Source: Halobacteriovorax marinus (GTDB taxonomy: Bacteria; Bdellovibrionota; Bacteriovoracia; Bacteriovoracales; Bacteriovoracaceae). Taken from it: DNA of 64,000 bases. Shown piece by piece: positions 42,778 through 51,155 of this stretch (its first letter is position 1; every line of letters starts with the position of its first letter). The notes below the pieces were generated by a model. The model was not told the origin of the DNA. It saw only the letters and a list, made by a program, of their open reading frames with translations, and did no database searches. The DNA lies in the NCBI GenBank assembly GCA_002163155.1, contig MAAO01000007.1:1-64000 (forward strand), read 5' to 3'. A program made the translations under genes and the position numbers.

Positions 42778-43227
42778 ATGAAGTTTATATTCTTAATCAT
42801 TTCAACTATCTTTTTAGCGTCGAACGTAAATGCTGGAGAAATTTGGCAATTGGTCAAATGCACAGCTCTAACTAATGCAGTTGCCGATGCCCATTACATT
42901 AGAAAGAGTACGACTTATTGGACCAACGCTAGAGATGGAATAAAGAATACTAAGTATATAAAGGCGACAGAAAGAGTTAACGATATCCTCTCTGCAGTGG
43001 AAGCTTCCTTTGACAAAAGAGCTGCTGCTAATGATACCCAAACCATCAAACAATATGCTGAAGATGGACTCAGTATTACAGTCAATCAGGGTGATTACCA
43101 AATCCATCTGAAAAGACGTCAATGGGTTAGAGGACGTATTGTTCAACTTTGTGATTTATGGCCAAGATCTTCAATCCTACGAACTTCTACTATTGCGATT
43201 GGTAGAATCGTAAGCCCATTGGATTAA
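42778..43227 (+). CDS. Small secreted protein upstream of ankyrin gene
   Basis: 149 residues, signal peptide to about residue 19 (IISTIFLASNVNAGE). Helical mature part with a C-terminal QWVRGRIVQLCDLWP segment and two cysteines (KCTAL, LCDLW). Family unknown. The next gene (ankyrin protein) starts four bases after its stop, so they are almost surely one operon. A partnership, for example as toxin/immunity or secreted enzyme/inhibitor, is possible but is pure inference. Confidence 0.7.
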   Translation: MKFIFLIISTIFLASNVNAGEIWQLVKCTALTNAVADAHYIRKSTTYWTNARDGIKNTKYIKATERVNDILSAVEASFDKRAAANDTQTIKQYAEDGLSITVNQGDYQIHLKRRQWVRGRIVQLCDLWPRSSILRTSTIAIGRIVSPLD

Positions 43228-43231
43228 TATA

Positions 43232-44806
43232 ATGAAAAAATTAATACTACTTTCGATATTATCTCTTCTTACTATAAATGTTTCCATGGCGAATACTCCT
43301 GATGTGGTAAAGAATATTTTTAAAAATGCCTATCAGGGTAATTTTATCAGTGTTAGAGAAGGACTTGAGGCCGGTGCGGATATTAATCAAATTGATGAAG
43401 CGGGTAACACCATTTTAATTTCCGCTATTCTTGGTTTCGCTCATCAGCTAATTGATGTTCAACCATTTTCTTACCGCGCCCATGGTTTTGTTCTTGGAAT
43501 GCTCGTTAATAGAGGTGATATTGATTTAAATATTGCTAATAAACAAGGCATGACTGCTCTTATGTACGCTACGCAAATTGGCGATGATGATTTAGCTTTT
43601 GCAAAAATAACTAGAACAATAATCACTAAGCTAGGCACTAAAAATATTCAAAAGAAAACAGCTCTTGATCTTTCCTATGAGATGTATTGTTTAAATGATT
43701 TTCCTGAATGTAATAAAATGTTACCAAAATTAGAAGATAAAGTTATTAAGCACGAATTATTAGTTGATGACCTGCTAAATTCAAACCATGAAAATTATAT
43801 TTTTTCTAAAATAAGAGAAGGACTCTTTCCTGCTCTTGAAGAATTATTCTACTCTTCTCGCTTCGATCCAAATTTGAATCGTACTTTATTTGGACGAATA
43901 GAGAAAGAGGACGCATCTCTATTTTACTATGCAGTTAAGCATAATCTGCAATATGGAGTAGAGCTATTATTAACTCATCCCGATTTGATCATAGATGCGA
44001 AAAATACCAACCCTATTGTTAGAGCATTATTGGATGAGCGTGAGGACTTGGCAGAACTCTTACTTTCTTACCCTCAGGTTAAACCTAACTCTAAGGCACT
44101 AATCATCGCTCTTCATGAAAGAAAATATGACATAGCTAAGCTGATATTAGCTAGAGCTGATTTTGACGTGAATCTAGATAATGATAGAACAACTGCATTA
44201 CTTCAAGCTGTTGAAGATAATGATGTAAAGGCCGTTAAATTACTACTTGCTCGCAAAGACATAGACGTTAACAAATATTACTATTCTTCCAATAGGAAAT
44301 TTGGTAACACTCCATTATTTGAAGCAGTCAAAGCGAATAGAGTTGAAATTGTTAAGTTACTTTTAAGTAGTCCAAAAATTGAAGTGAACAATTATGATCA
44401 GACAATAAAAAGAGTGGGGAGATATAGAATTTTAGATCAAGCCATTAATAATGACTCTCTAGAAGTTTATAATTTACTACTTGAGAGTGACAAGATCGTT
44501 CTTCTTGATACTGATATTTATACCGCTGTTTACCGCGGATCATTGACTCTCTTTAAAGAATTGATGAAAAATAGAACCGTTGATATTAATGCCGTTGATT
44601 ATTATAACGATAATACCTTACTTCATTATGCTGCTCAAAGTGAAGAAGAGAGTAGTATTGAGATCTTAAAAATTCTTCTTAAAGTTGAGGGGATTAATGC
44701 TCGTTTGAAAAATGGCAGTAGAAAAACGCCTATAAAGGATCTTGGTAAAAATAATAAGCGTGCTAAGAAAAAACTTCTTAAGGCCTGGCTTAAAGCGAAT
44801 AGATAG
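43232..44806 (+). CDS. Secreted ankyrin-repeat protein
   Basis: 524 residues with a signal peptide (SILSLLTINVSMAN). About 13-15 ankyrin repeats cover residues 30-520, visible as repeated ATxLLxAV.xNxxxxVKLLLxxxxIDVN patterns (e.g. RTTALLQAVEDNDVKAVKLLLARKDIDVN, GNTPLFEAVKANRVEIVKLLLSSPKIEVN). Ankyrins mediate protein-protein contact; export suggests an envelope or prey-interaction role. It is in an operon with the small secreted protein at 42778. Confidence 0.9.
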   Translation: MKKLILLSILSLLTINVSMANTPDVVKNIFKNAYQGNFISVREGLEAGADINQIDEAGNTILISAILGFAHQLIDVQPFSYRAHGFVLGMLVNRGDIDLNIANKQGMTALMYATQIGDDDLAFAKITRTIITKLGTKNIQKKTALDLSYEMYCLNDFPECNKMLPKLEDKVIKHELLVDDLLNSNHENYIFSKIREGLFPALEELFYSSRFDPNLNRTLFGRIEKEDASLFYYAVKHNLQYGVELLLTHPDLIIDAKNTNPIVRALLDEREDLAELLLSYPQVKPNSKALIIALHERKYDIAKLILARADFDVNLDNDRTTALLQAVEDNDVKAVKLLLARKDIDVNKYYYSSNRKFGNTPLFEAVKANRVEIVKLLLSSPKIEVNNYDQTIKRVGRYRILDQAINNDSLEVYNLLLESDKIVLLDTDIYTAVYRGSLTLFKELMKNRTVDINAVDYYNDNTLLHYAAQSEEESSIEILKILLKVEGINARLKNGSRKTPIKDLGKNNKRAKKKLLKAWLKANR

Positions 44807-44831
44807 TCTGACTCATACCACCTACATCAAA

Positions 44832-45587
44832 TTAGTTAATTTTCTTAATTGGATTAACTTGATATTTAACTCGTTTACTAAGTTTAGCGGCAAGAAAAAT
44901 AATATCTTCTTGCGTAATTTTAATATCTATAGAGAATTTAATATTAAAGCTATAGCCCATAGGATTGTCAGAGATGGGTCTAGATGCATAAAAGAGTGCG
45001 ATGGTTTGAATTTTGCCAATATTGGGTAAGTCATGTTCAATATGACCTAGGTGAAACCTGGTAATATCTTTTTGTGCAATCATTGTATCCCAGTAGGCAA
45101 CTATACTTATATGGTCTTGTAGGAGTTTAGAGAATTTAACTTTTTCAACTTTCATCTCTTCTAACCAACTTTTATTATGAATAGAAAATGAACCAATAAC
45201 TCCTTCAGTTACTGCAATATTGTCAATTTCAAACTTTCTAGATCTAACTTTATTAAATATTCCTTCAAGTTCATTTATAATATCGTTTGGTGTTCGGTAA
45301 TCGAATAGTCTTATTCTAAAATCAACAATCCTCGGCATAGTTCTGAGATTATTAGAACTGTCGTAATCTTCAAGCTTTTCAATAAAGAAAAAGGATGGAC
45401 ATAAGTTCAAGGCTTTCGAAATTTTAAATATTTTAACAGTATTTAAAAGAGTTTCACCTGACTCTAGTCTTTGATAAGTCCTAATGGGAATATCAATCAA
45501 TTCAGAGAAAGAGTTTTGTGTGTGGGAAAGTGTTTTGCGAATCCATAGTAGTCTTTTATAGACAATTGAATGATCTAACTTAAACAT
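44832..45587 (-). CDS. HTH regulator paralogue A with novel C-terminal domain
   Basis: 251 residues. Residues 1-60 are an XRE-type helix-turn-helix (LDHSIVYKRLLWIRKTLSHTQNSFSELIDIPIRTYQRLESGE). The rest (about 85-250) is a shared, unnamed domain found also in the paralogues at 45690 and 50384: SWLEEM, QDHISIVAYWDTMI, LPNIGKIQTIALFYAS. ATG 45587 is preferred over ATG 45596 because it matches the paralogue start. No Shine-Dalgarno is evident. It is separated by exactly 858 bases from paralogue B. Confidence 0.82.
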   Translation of the reverse strand: MFKLDHSIVYKRLLWIRKTLSHTQNSFSELIDIPIRTYQRLESGETLLNTVKIFKISKALNLCPSFFFIEKLEDYDSSNNLRTMPRIVDFRIRLFDYRTPNDIINELEGIFNKVRSRKFEIDNIAVTEGVIGSFSIHNKSWLEEMKVEKVKFSKLLQDHISIVAYWDTMIAQKDITRFHLGHIEHDLPNIGKIQTIALFYASRPISDNPMGYSFNIKFSIDIKITQEDIIFLAAKLSKRVKYQVNPIKKIN

Positions 45588-45614
45588 AAATAACATTACT
45601 GTTGTTTACTTACC

Positions 45615-45637
45615 TTTGGAATGGCAAATATGGCATA
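45615..45637 (-). promoter_or_regulatory. Conserved upstream element, copy A (TGCCATATTTGCCA)
   Basis: On the minus strand TATGCCATATTTGCCATTCCAAA lies 28 bases before ATG 45587. It contains a direct repeat of TGCCAT at nine-base spacing. The same 23-bp block with one change lies at the same distance before paralogue B. It is a candidate regulator-binding or upstream promoter element; I see no good -35 or -10 box at standard spacing. Confidence 0.5.
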
Positions 45638-45689
45638 ATGTTTCACATAACCTCGAAATTATTCAATGCTAAGTTTAGCTATCACCAAA

Positions 45690-46445
45690 TTAAGTAATTT
45701 TCTTAATAGGATTAACTTGATGGTTGATTCGTTTACTAAGTTTAGCGGCAAGAAAAATAATATCTTCTTGGGTGATCTTTATATCTAATGGGAATCTAAT
45801 ATTAAAGGTATAGGCCTTAGGATTGTCGGATAGAGTTCTGGATGCATAGAAGAGTCCGATGGCCTGGATTTTTCCCATATTGGGCAAATCATTTTCTATA
45901 TGACCTAGGTGAAATCTAGTTTCATCCTTTTGAGCAATCATTGTATCCCAGTAAGCAACTATACTTATATGGTCTTGTAGAAGTTTGGAAAATTTAATTG
46001 TTCCAACTTTCATTTCTTCCAGCCAACTATTATTAAGAATAGAACATGAACCAATAACACCTTCAGTTACCGCAGTATTCTTAATGGAATATTTATTACT
46101 TCTCACTTGGATAAATATTTCTTCGAGTTCATTGAGAATATCGTTTAGTGTTTTGTAATCAAATAGTCTCAATCTGAAATCGATAATTCTTGGCACTAGT
46201 TTTAAATTTTTAGAGTTGTCATATTCTTCTAGTTTTTCAATAAAGAAAACAGACGGGCATAATTTTAAGGCCTGTGAGATTTTAAATATATTAACTGTAT
46301 TTAAAAGAGTTTCACCTGATTCTAATCTTTGATAAGTCCTAATGGGAATATCAATCAATTCTGCGAAAGAGTTTTGTGTGTAGGAAAGTGTTTTGCGAAT
46401 CCATAGTAATCTTTTATAGACAATTGAATGATCTAATTGCAGCAT
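45690..46445 (-). CDS. HTH regulator paralogue B with novel C-terminal domain
   Basis: 251 residues from ATG 46445 (a longer ORF to 46553 has no homologous start in copy A). N-terminal HTH (LDHSIVYKRLLWIRKTLSYTQNSFAELIDIPIRTYQRLESGE) and the same C-terminal domain as paralogue A (LLQDHISIVAYWDTMI, HLGHIENDLPNMGKIQAIGLFYAS). No Shine-Dalgarno is visible. The near-identity of the DNA-binding parts implies the two proteins bind the same operator. Confidence 0.82.
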   Translation of the reverse strand: MLQLDHSIVYKRLLWIRKTLSYTQNSFAELIDIPIRTYQRLESGETLLNTVNIFKISQALKLCPSVFFIEKLEEYDNSKNLKLVPRIIDFRLRLFDYKTLNDILNELEEIFIQVRSNKYSIKNTAVTEGVIGSCSILNNSWLEEMKVGTIKFSKLLQDHISIVAYWDTMIAQKDETRFHLGHIENDLPNMGKIQAIGLFYASRTLSDNPKAYTFNIRFPLDIKITQEDIIFLAAKLSKRINHQVNPIKKIT

Positions 46446-46472
46446 AAATAATATTACTGTTATTTTAATGCT

Positions 46473-46495
46473 TTTGGAATGGCAAATTTGGCATA
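46473..46495 (-). promoter_or_regulatory. Conserved upstream element, copy B (TGCCAAATTTGCCA)
   Basis: 22 of 23 bases equal to copy A, at the same 28-base distance from the start codon. Its TGCCA direct repeat is kept although other intergenic bases differ, which suggests function. Confidence 0.5.
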
Positions 46496-46637
46496 CGGAC
46501 CTACAAATTAATCTTGAGTTAAAATTAAGAAAAAAATGCGATGAGTAATTCAATTCTCATCACATTTTTATTTTATTAATATGTTTAAAGAACTTAACAT
46601 CAAGTGCTGTTCGACCATTATATTAGAAACTTCAATT

Positions 46638-47045
46638 TTATTTTGTAAGTCGATATTTGTCATAAGGAGCTAGAAATAGTCCTAAACAAGCAATGAGAAC
46701 GTAAATATAATTATCTGAAACGACATCAAATTTATAAACGAAGATCATTCCAAAAGCTAAACTGATAAGAGTAAGTCCTGAAGCAATCCAAGCTTCCTTA
46801 AGTTTTATTCCAGAGAATAACCATGCTGCTAAGATGAATTCAACGAACATAATGATACTCGCTTGTGCTTTAACTAGTGCTAGCGGGAAAATACTCTTTT
46901 CAAAGATAGAAACAAAATACGCAATGTTTCCATCTATACCACCTTTAACTTTTATAATGGCCGTTCCTAAAAATAATGTCCCCATCGACAGTCTAAGTAT
47001 TAGTGAGATTAATGATAAATTCTTTTTTTGTAATTCTGTGTTCAT
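46638..47045 (-). CDS. DoxX-like membrane protein
   Basis: 135 residues, four predicted helices (about 10-28, 45-70, 78-98, 102-122). The pattern ISLILRLSMGTLFLGTAIIKVKGGIDG with a following AQASIIMFVEFILAAWLFSG fits the DoxX/thiosulfate-quinone family. It lies downstream of a SnoaL-like gene (25-base gap) and is probably co-transcribed with it. A start ATG at 47045 is preceded by GAGGAGTTAAC. Confidence 0.8.
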   Translation of the reverse strand: MNTELQKKNLSLISLILRLSMGTLFLGTAIIKVKGGIDGNIAYFVSIFEKSIFPLALVKAQASIIMFVEFILAAWLFSGIKLKEAWIASGLTLISLAFGMIFVYKFDVVSDNYIYVLIACLGLFLAPYDKYRLTK

Positions 47046-47070
47046 GTTAACTCCTCAGTTAATTATTTTA

Positions 47071-47484
47071 TTAAGATATTTTGTTTTGATTATGATTATC
47101 CCAAAGTGTTTTTGAGTCGGTGTACTGCTGAAAAGAGGTGACTTTGTTGTCTTTTATTTTAAATACATGGGCCGTCTCAGCTGAAACTCTTTCTTTGGCA
47201 TCATGTCCTTGAACGACATAGACCCCTTCTACTAATACTGTGTCTGTGGCGACTGAAATGCTTTTTCGCTGAAAGCTAAAGAACTTCCATCTACTAGAGT
47301 TGGCTTCGTAGACATTCTCTACAATGTTACTGACGCCTATATTTACTGCGCCTCCTGGAAAACCTGGGTTTTGAGTCCAGAGTATGTCTTTGGCACAAAT
47401 TCTATCTAGCGCCTCATGGTCTCGCTTTGAGAAAGCTCTATAGAGCTGAATGATTAAGTCTTTGTTATTGGTTTCATTTTTCAT
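47071..47484 (-). CDS. SnoaL-like / NTF2-fold protein
   Basis: 137 residues, cytoplasmic. NTF2-like pattern DLIIQLYRAFSKRDHEALDRICAKDILWTQNPGFPGG, GVSNIVENVY, a curved beta-sheet part and ETAHVFKIKDNKVTSFQQYTDSKTLW. The family includes small enzymes and ligand-binding proteins. It forms a two-gene unit with the DoxX-like gene, divergent from a LysR gene that probably regulates it. An inverted repeat of LysR type (47511-47527) lies between them. Confidence 0.83.
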   Translation of the reverse strand: MKNETNNKDLIIQLYRAFSKRDHEALDRICAKDILWTQNPGFPGGAVNIGVSNIVENVYEANSSRWKFFSFQRKSISVATDTVLVEGVYVVQGHDAKERVSAETAHVFKIKDNKVTSFQQYTDSKTLWDNHNQNKIS

Positions 47485-47510
47485 GTCTTTGTCTCCTTGG
47501 TTTTTTACTA

Positions 47511-47527
47511 TTGTATAGACTTTACAA
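47511..47527. promoter_or_regulatory. LysR-type inverted repeat between divergent genes
   Basis: TTGTA (47511-47515), seven-base spacer, TACAA (47523-47527). It is consistent with a T-N11-A LysR box in the 84-base gap between the SnoaL-like and LysR genes. Confidence 0.4.
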
Positions 47528-47568
47528 ATGAACTAGTATGTATCAATAAGCAAAAGGGGTGTTCAAAA

Positions 47569-48480
47569 ATGAACATAGAGGAAAACTGGGAAGATCTTAA
47601 ATATTTCATGGCCTTGGCCAAGGAGAAGAGACTTCAAAAAGCAGCGAAATTAATTAAAAGTAACCATACGACTGTCTATAGACGTATCTTAAATTTTGAA
47701 GAGAAGTTTGAGATCAAGCTCTTTGAGAGTACTCCGTCAGGATATTTTCTCACTCCAGCTGGTGAGGAGCTTTATCACAAATTAGAAGGTCTTGAAGAGA
47801 GAATGGATACGATCTTTAATTCAATCCAAGGGTTAGATACCAAATTGAAAGGGCGTATTTTAATTACGACAACACCTTCAATTGCCACAACTTTTCTTCC
47901 AAAAATAATTAAAAAGTTTCAACAGAAGTGGCCTGATCTCTTTGTTGATTTAAAAGTTTCAAACCAATTTTATAATTTATCAAAAAGAGAAGCCGATATT
48001 GCTATTCGTCCAGCGAGTGATGTTCCTCTTCATTTAATTGGAAGAAATCTAGGAGAGTTGAACTTTGCTATTTATGGATCGAAGAGTTACTTCAAAGGAA
48101 ATAAAACGAGGGAAGATTTTCTAAAAAATATTGATAAGCATAACTTTATTGTGCTTGATGAATCACTGGAACATCTAAAATCTAAAAAGTGGTTAGATAG
48201 TAAATTAAAAGACGACAGTAGAATTTACAAAGTTGATGATCTCACCGTGATGGCGAAAATGTGTAGTGATGGTGTTGGCCTCGGTCTTATGCCCCATTAT
48301 TTCGCTGATATCTATAAGAACTTAGAAGTTATTCATGAGCCTAAAGAGTTTGTGGGAAGTCATCTTTGGATACTTACTCATAAGAATATGAGCAAAGTTC
48401 CTAAAGTGAAGACTTGTACCGACTTTCTCTACGAAGAGATCTCTCGAGTTGTAATTAAAGGCCCTTTTAAGGACGCTTAA
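47569..48480 (+). CDS. LysR-family transcriptional regulator
   Basis: 303 residues from ATG 47569 (AAAAGGGGTG upstream). N-terminal HTH WEDLKYFMALAKEKRLQKAAKLIKSNHTTVYRRILNFEEKFEIKLFES, then the periplasmic-binding-like effector domain (GRILITTTPSIATTFLPKIIKKFQQKWPDLFVDL). The longer reading from 47497 overlaps the operator region. It is divergent from the SnoaL/DoxX unit. Its 3' end overlaps the 3' end of the convergent phosphatase gene by 14 bases. Confidence 0.9.
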   Translation: MNIEENWEDLKYFMALAKEKRLQKAAKLIKSNHTTVYRRILNFEEKFEIKLFESTPSGYFLTPAGEELYHKLEGLEERMDTIFNSIQGLDTKLKGRILITTTPSIATTFLPKIIKKFQQKWPDLFVDLKVSNQFYNLSKREADIAIRPASDVPLHLIGRNLGELNFAIYGSKSYFKGNKTREDFLKNIDKHNFIVLDESLEHLKSKKWLDSKLKDDSRIYKVDDLTVMAKMCSDGVGLGLMPHYFADIYKNLEVIHEPKEFVGSHLWILTHKNMSKVPKVKTCTDFLYEEISRVVIKGPFKDA

Positions 48481-49333
48481 TTAAAACTTTTAAAATATTC
48501 TCTGAACTACAGAAAATGATTCCCCGGTGATTCATAAATGTTGATTCTCTGCGATTCAGTTCAAGAGCTTCTTTATAGTAATCACTATTAAGGCCACCAG
48601 CTTCTGACTGAATAACTGAACTGGCCGCAAAGTCCCACAGACTTCCTCCACCTAGCGTCTTCTTAGGAAGCTTATAATAAAGTGCGGGAGCTAACTCAAT
48701 AGTGCTAATCGCATTCATGACTGCACCACCAAGAGGATTGATTTTTAGTTCATTTAAGCCAATTGCTTGTAAATGATCCTTGAGCTCTCTTATATGACTT
48801 TCATAATCAGGGTGAGAAAGATAACTCTGATCAAAGAGTAAGGTTAGATTTTTTGAATGGTCGCTCACTTTAAAAGGAGCATCATTTTTAAAGGCGCCCT
48901 GATCTTTGATAGCGTGATAAAGAGTATCAGTACGCGGATTGTAAACAACACCAATAATGGGAACACCAACTCTTGAGACAAGAGCAATTGACGTACTATA
49001 GCCATCTTCATTGCGACTATAGGCCAAGGTGCCGTCTAGTGGGTCAATACACCAAAAATAGTCGTGATTAAAACGTGACTCATCGTCAGTACTTTCTTCC
49101 GTTAGAAGTCCTAGGTTATAATCTTTTAGGGTAGGGGTGAGGAGCTCCAATATGGCCTTCTCAGCGGCCATATCAACTTCTGTCACAACACAAGAGGCGA
49201 GAGTGTCACCACCATCTTTCTTAAGAACTTTGACCTGTGTGCCCTGTTTCTCTTTGATAATAGCTCCGGCCCTCTGCGCAGCTTTATTGGCGAGGTCCCT
49301 TAGAGTGTGGAGCTGACTTATTGTTAAAGACAT
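48467..49333 (-). CDS. Inositol monophosphatase / CysQ-family phosphatase
   Basis: 288 residues. Li-sensitive metal-dependent phosphatase fold: TEES (metal Glu, 78-81), IDPLDGTLAYSRN (96-108, metal and substrate residues) and GGGSLWDFAASSVIQSEAGG (about 225-245). It hydrolyses a sugar- or nucleotide-phosphate such as 3'-phosphoadenosine 5'-phosphate (CysQ) or inositol phosphate; which one cannot be told. Start ATG 49333 lies ten bases inside the end of the upstream kinase-like gene, so they are coupled. In-frame readings further upstream lack a site. Confidence 0.88.
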   Translation of the reverse strand: MSLTISQLHTLRDLANKAAQRAGAIIKEKQGTQVKVLKKDGGDTLASCVVTEVDMAAEKAILELLTPTLKDYNLGLLTEESTDDESRFNHDYFWCIDPLDGTLAYSRNEDGYSTSIALVSRVGVPIIGVVYNPRTDTLYHAIKDQGAFKNDAPFKVSDHSKNLTLLFDQSYLSHPDYESHIRELKDHLQAIGLNELKINPLGGAVMNAISTIELAPALYYKLPKKTLGGGSLWDFAASSVIQSEAGGLNSDYYKEALELNRRESTFMNHRGIIFCSSENILKVLIKRP

Positions 49334-50253
49334 TTTAAAACTCTCTCTTTCATAAGTTCTGAGTAGGAGTGAATTTTCCAATGCCCTGGTGACCATCCTT
49401 TTAGAAAACGATAGAAGTCACTCCAAGCGTAGGGGTAGAGTTCTCTCCATTCAATTTCTAATTCTTGATTTTGTGTAATCTTCATAAGTTCAGAAAAGTA
49501 ATAATCAAGACATTCTGATTCATGGTGCTGTAGTTGGTCTTCATCGTAAATACTGCTTAGAAAGTAGGCGACATCTTTGATTCCTACTCCTCCTCCCACA
49601 TATTGAAAATCAACAGCAGCGACTTCATGATCATTAAATAAGAAGTTCGCTAATTTTGCGTCTCCATGAACTAGTGTTTGGTGTTTTGCAGAATTTAGTT
49701 TCTGATCTATTAAGGGAGCTGCCTGTTTGAGTTCTAGGTCGTCTAGAATTGCTAGCTCATCAGGTCTTGTCTCTAAGTGCCAATAAGTCCCAATCTTCCA
49801 AAGATGTTCAGGTTCAACACCTAGATATTTGGCATGAAAATTAGCCAGCCACTTTAAACATAGCTGAACTTCTTCCCAGGTGATTGAAACTTTCGGAGTG
49901 AAGTTCTTGGTCAGTAAATCTTCAAGAATGAGATAATGTTGAGAGTCGACTTCACCACTGATTACATATTTAGGTATATAGGAGTTTTCAATGGCTTCAT
50001 TATAGAATTTATAAAAGTTTCTTTCGACGTCGTAGGATTTTTCTTTTCTTATATGAGAGAAGTCAGAATTCCATCCTCTGGGATGATCTTGAATAGTTGG
50101 AAACTGAATAAGTTTTATAATGAGACTTGTTTGATCAAAGTAAACTCGATTCAGTTGACCGTAGCCACTCCATAACTCTTGAATAAGCTCTACTTTTGAA
50201 ATGCTAGAGGCAGAGGCTTCTTTAAGAAGAATATCTTGTATCTTTTTTATCAT
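49324..50253 (-). CDS. APH/choline-kinase-like phosphotransferase
   Basis: 309 residues. Aminoglycoside-phosphotransferase-type kinase fold: YLILEDLLTKNFTP (hinge), Brenner motif LVHGDAKLANFLF (H196, D198, N203) and DFQYVG (metal Asp215). It should phosphorylate a small alcohol or amino sugar. It resembles the DUF1679/EcKinase branch by its AVDFQYVGGG. Co-transcribed with the phosphatase gene downstream (ten-base overlap), so one may undo or modify what the other makes, a recurrent kinase/phosphatase arrangement. Confidence 0.85.
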   Translation of the reverse strand: MIKKIQDILLKEASASSISKVELIQELWSGYGQLNRVYFDQTSLIIKLIQFPTIQDHPRGWNSDFSHIRKEKSYDVERNFYKFYNEAIENSYIPKYVISGEVDSQHYLILEDLLTKNFTPKVSITWEEVQLCLKWLANFHAKYLGVEPEHLWKIGTYWHLETRPDELAILDDLELKQAAPLIDQKLNSAKHQTLVHGDAKLANFLFNDHEVAAVDFQYVGGGVGIKDVAYFLSSIYDEDQLQHHESECLDYYFSELMKITQNQELEIEWRELYPYAWSDFYRFLKGWSPGHWKIHSYSELMKERVLKCL

Positions 50254-50383
50254 TTATTAACCCTATCATAACTGTCCGGTTGTGTACGATCTGCAAGTTC
50301 TTTTGAATTATGTGTAGGTTTTTGAGTCCGATTTTTCCCTAAACTATAGAAATAGTAAGTACATAGAGAAAAGGTTTAAATAA

Positions 50384-51148
50384 GTGAACTCAGGAAATGA
50401 TCATACAATTGTATATAAGAGGCTCTTTTGGTTACGTAGTGTCTTCGGTCTTTCTCAAGAAGATTTTTCAGAAAAAATCGAAATACCTATTCGCACCTAC
50501 CAAAGAATAGAAAATGGAACTTCTTCAATGAATACCTCCCATATTTTTAAAATCGCAGAATTATTGGGAATTAAGCCAACATTTTTCTTCTTAACAGACT
50601 TAAGAGAATATCATGTTTCTGAAGTTGATGAATCGAATTTCTTTGGACGACAGCATGCCTTAAGGAAAGGACTTTTTGATTACCAATCAATAAATGATTT
50701 ATTGAAATTATTCGAAGATTGTTTTTATAATTTTAAAAATACTAGTCTTGATGATAATCGTTTGGGAGTAACTGAAATTTCAATTGATAAGATCGTTGTG
50801 TGTAATGATAGCTGGAAGAAGTTTTTGGATGTCGATACACTTATAATTAATAATATTGTGCGAGATCATTGTAGTGTGGTTGCACTTTGGGATTCCCTAA
50901 TCCGATTACAAGGAGAAACTAAGTATCACATTGTTCATGCACAAAATGACTTACCTAGTATTGGTAGAGTTCAAACAGTTTCTATGATCTATGCAAAGGA
51001 GCTTTCCTATCGCACACCAAAAGCGATGGCCTTTAATCTACGTGTGCCTCTTGATGTATATATCAAGGAAAGTGAACTTGTGCTTCTTACTGAGAAGCTC
51101 AGTCAAAAAGTAGATTGTCGAATTAATCATCTAAAGAAAGTTATGTAG
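50384..51148 (+). CDS. HTH regulator, third paralogue with novel C-terminal domain
   Basis: 254 residues from GTG 50384 (AAAAGG about ten bases upstream). N-terminal HTH HTIVYKRLFWLRSVFGLSQEDFSEKIEIPIRTYQRIENGTSSMNTSHIFKIAELLGI and the same C-terminal domain as the pair at 44832 and 45690 (DHCSVVALWDSLIRLQGETKYHIVHAQNDLPSIGRVQTVSMIYAK). It is clearly more diverged and single, on the opposite strand, about 4 kb from the tandem pair. The duplicated TGCCA element is absent upstream. Confidence 0.85.
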   Translation: MNSGNDHTIVYKRLFWLRSVFGLSQEDFSEKIEIPIRTYQRIENGTSSMNTSHIFKIAELLGIKPTFFFLTDLREYHVSEVDESNFFGRQHALRKGLFDYQSINDLLKLFEDCFYNFKNTSLDDNRLGVTEISIDKIVVCNDSWKKFLDVDTLIINNIVRDHCSVVALWDSLIRLQGETKYHIVHAQNDLPSIGRVQTVSMIYAKELSYRTPKAMAFNLRVPLDVYIKESELVLLTEKLSQKVDCRINHLKKVM

Positions 51149-51155
51149 TTCCCCA

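Larger units (their letters stand above)
44832..46495 (-). repeat. Tandem duplication, 858-bp period
   Basis: Stops (44832/45690), starts (45587/46445) and upstream elements (45615/46473) of two HTH genes are all spaced by exactly 858 bases, with no net insertion or deletion. The copies are highly similar at the DNA level and differ at scattered points, so the duplication is fairly old but stable. Confidence 0.85.
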
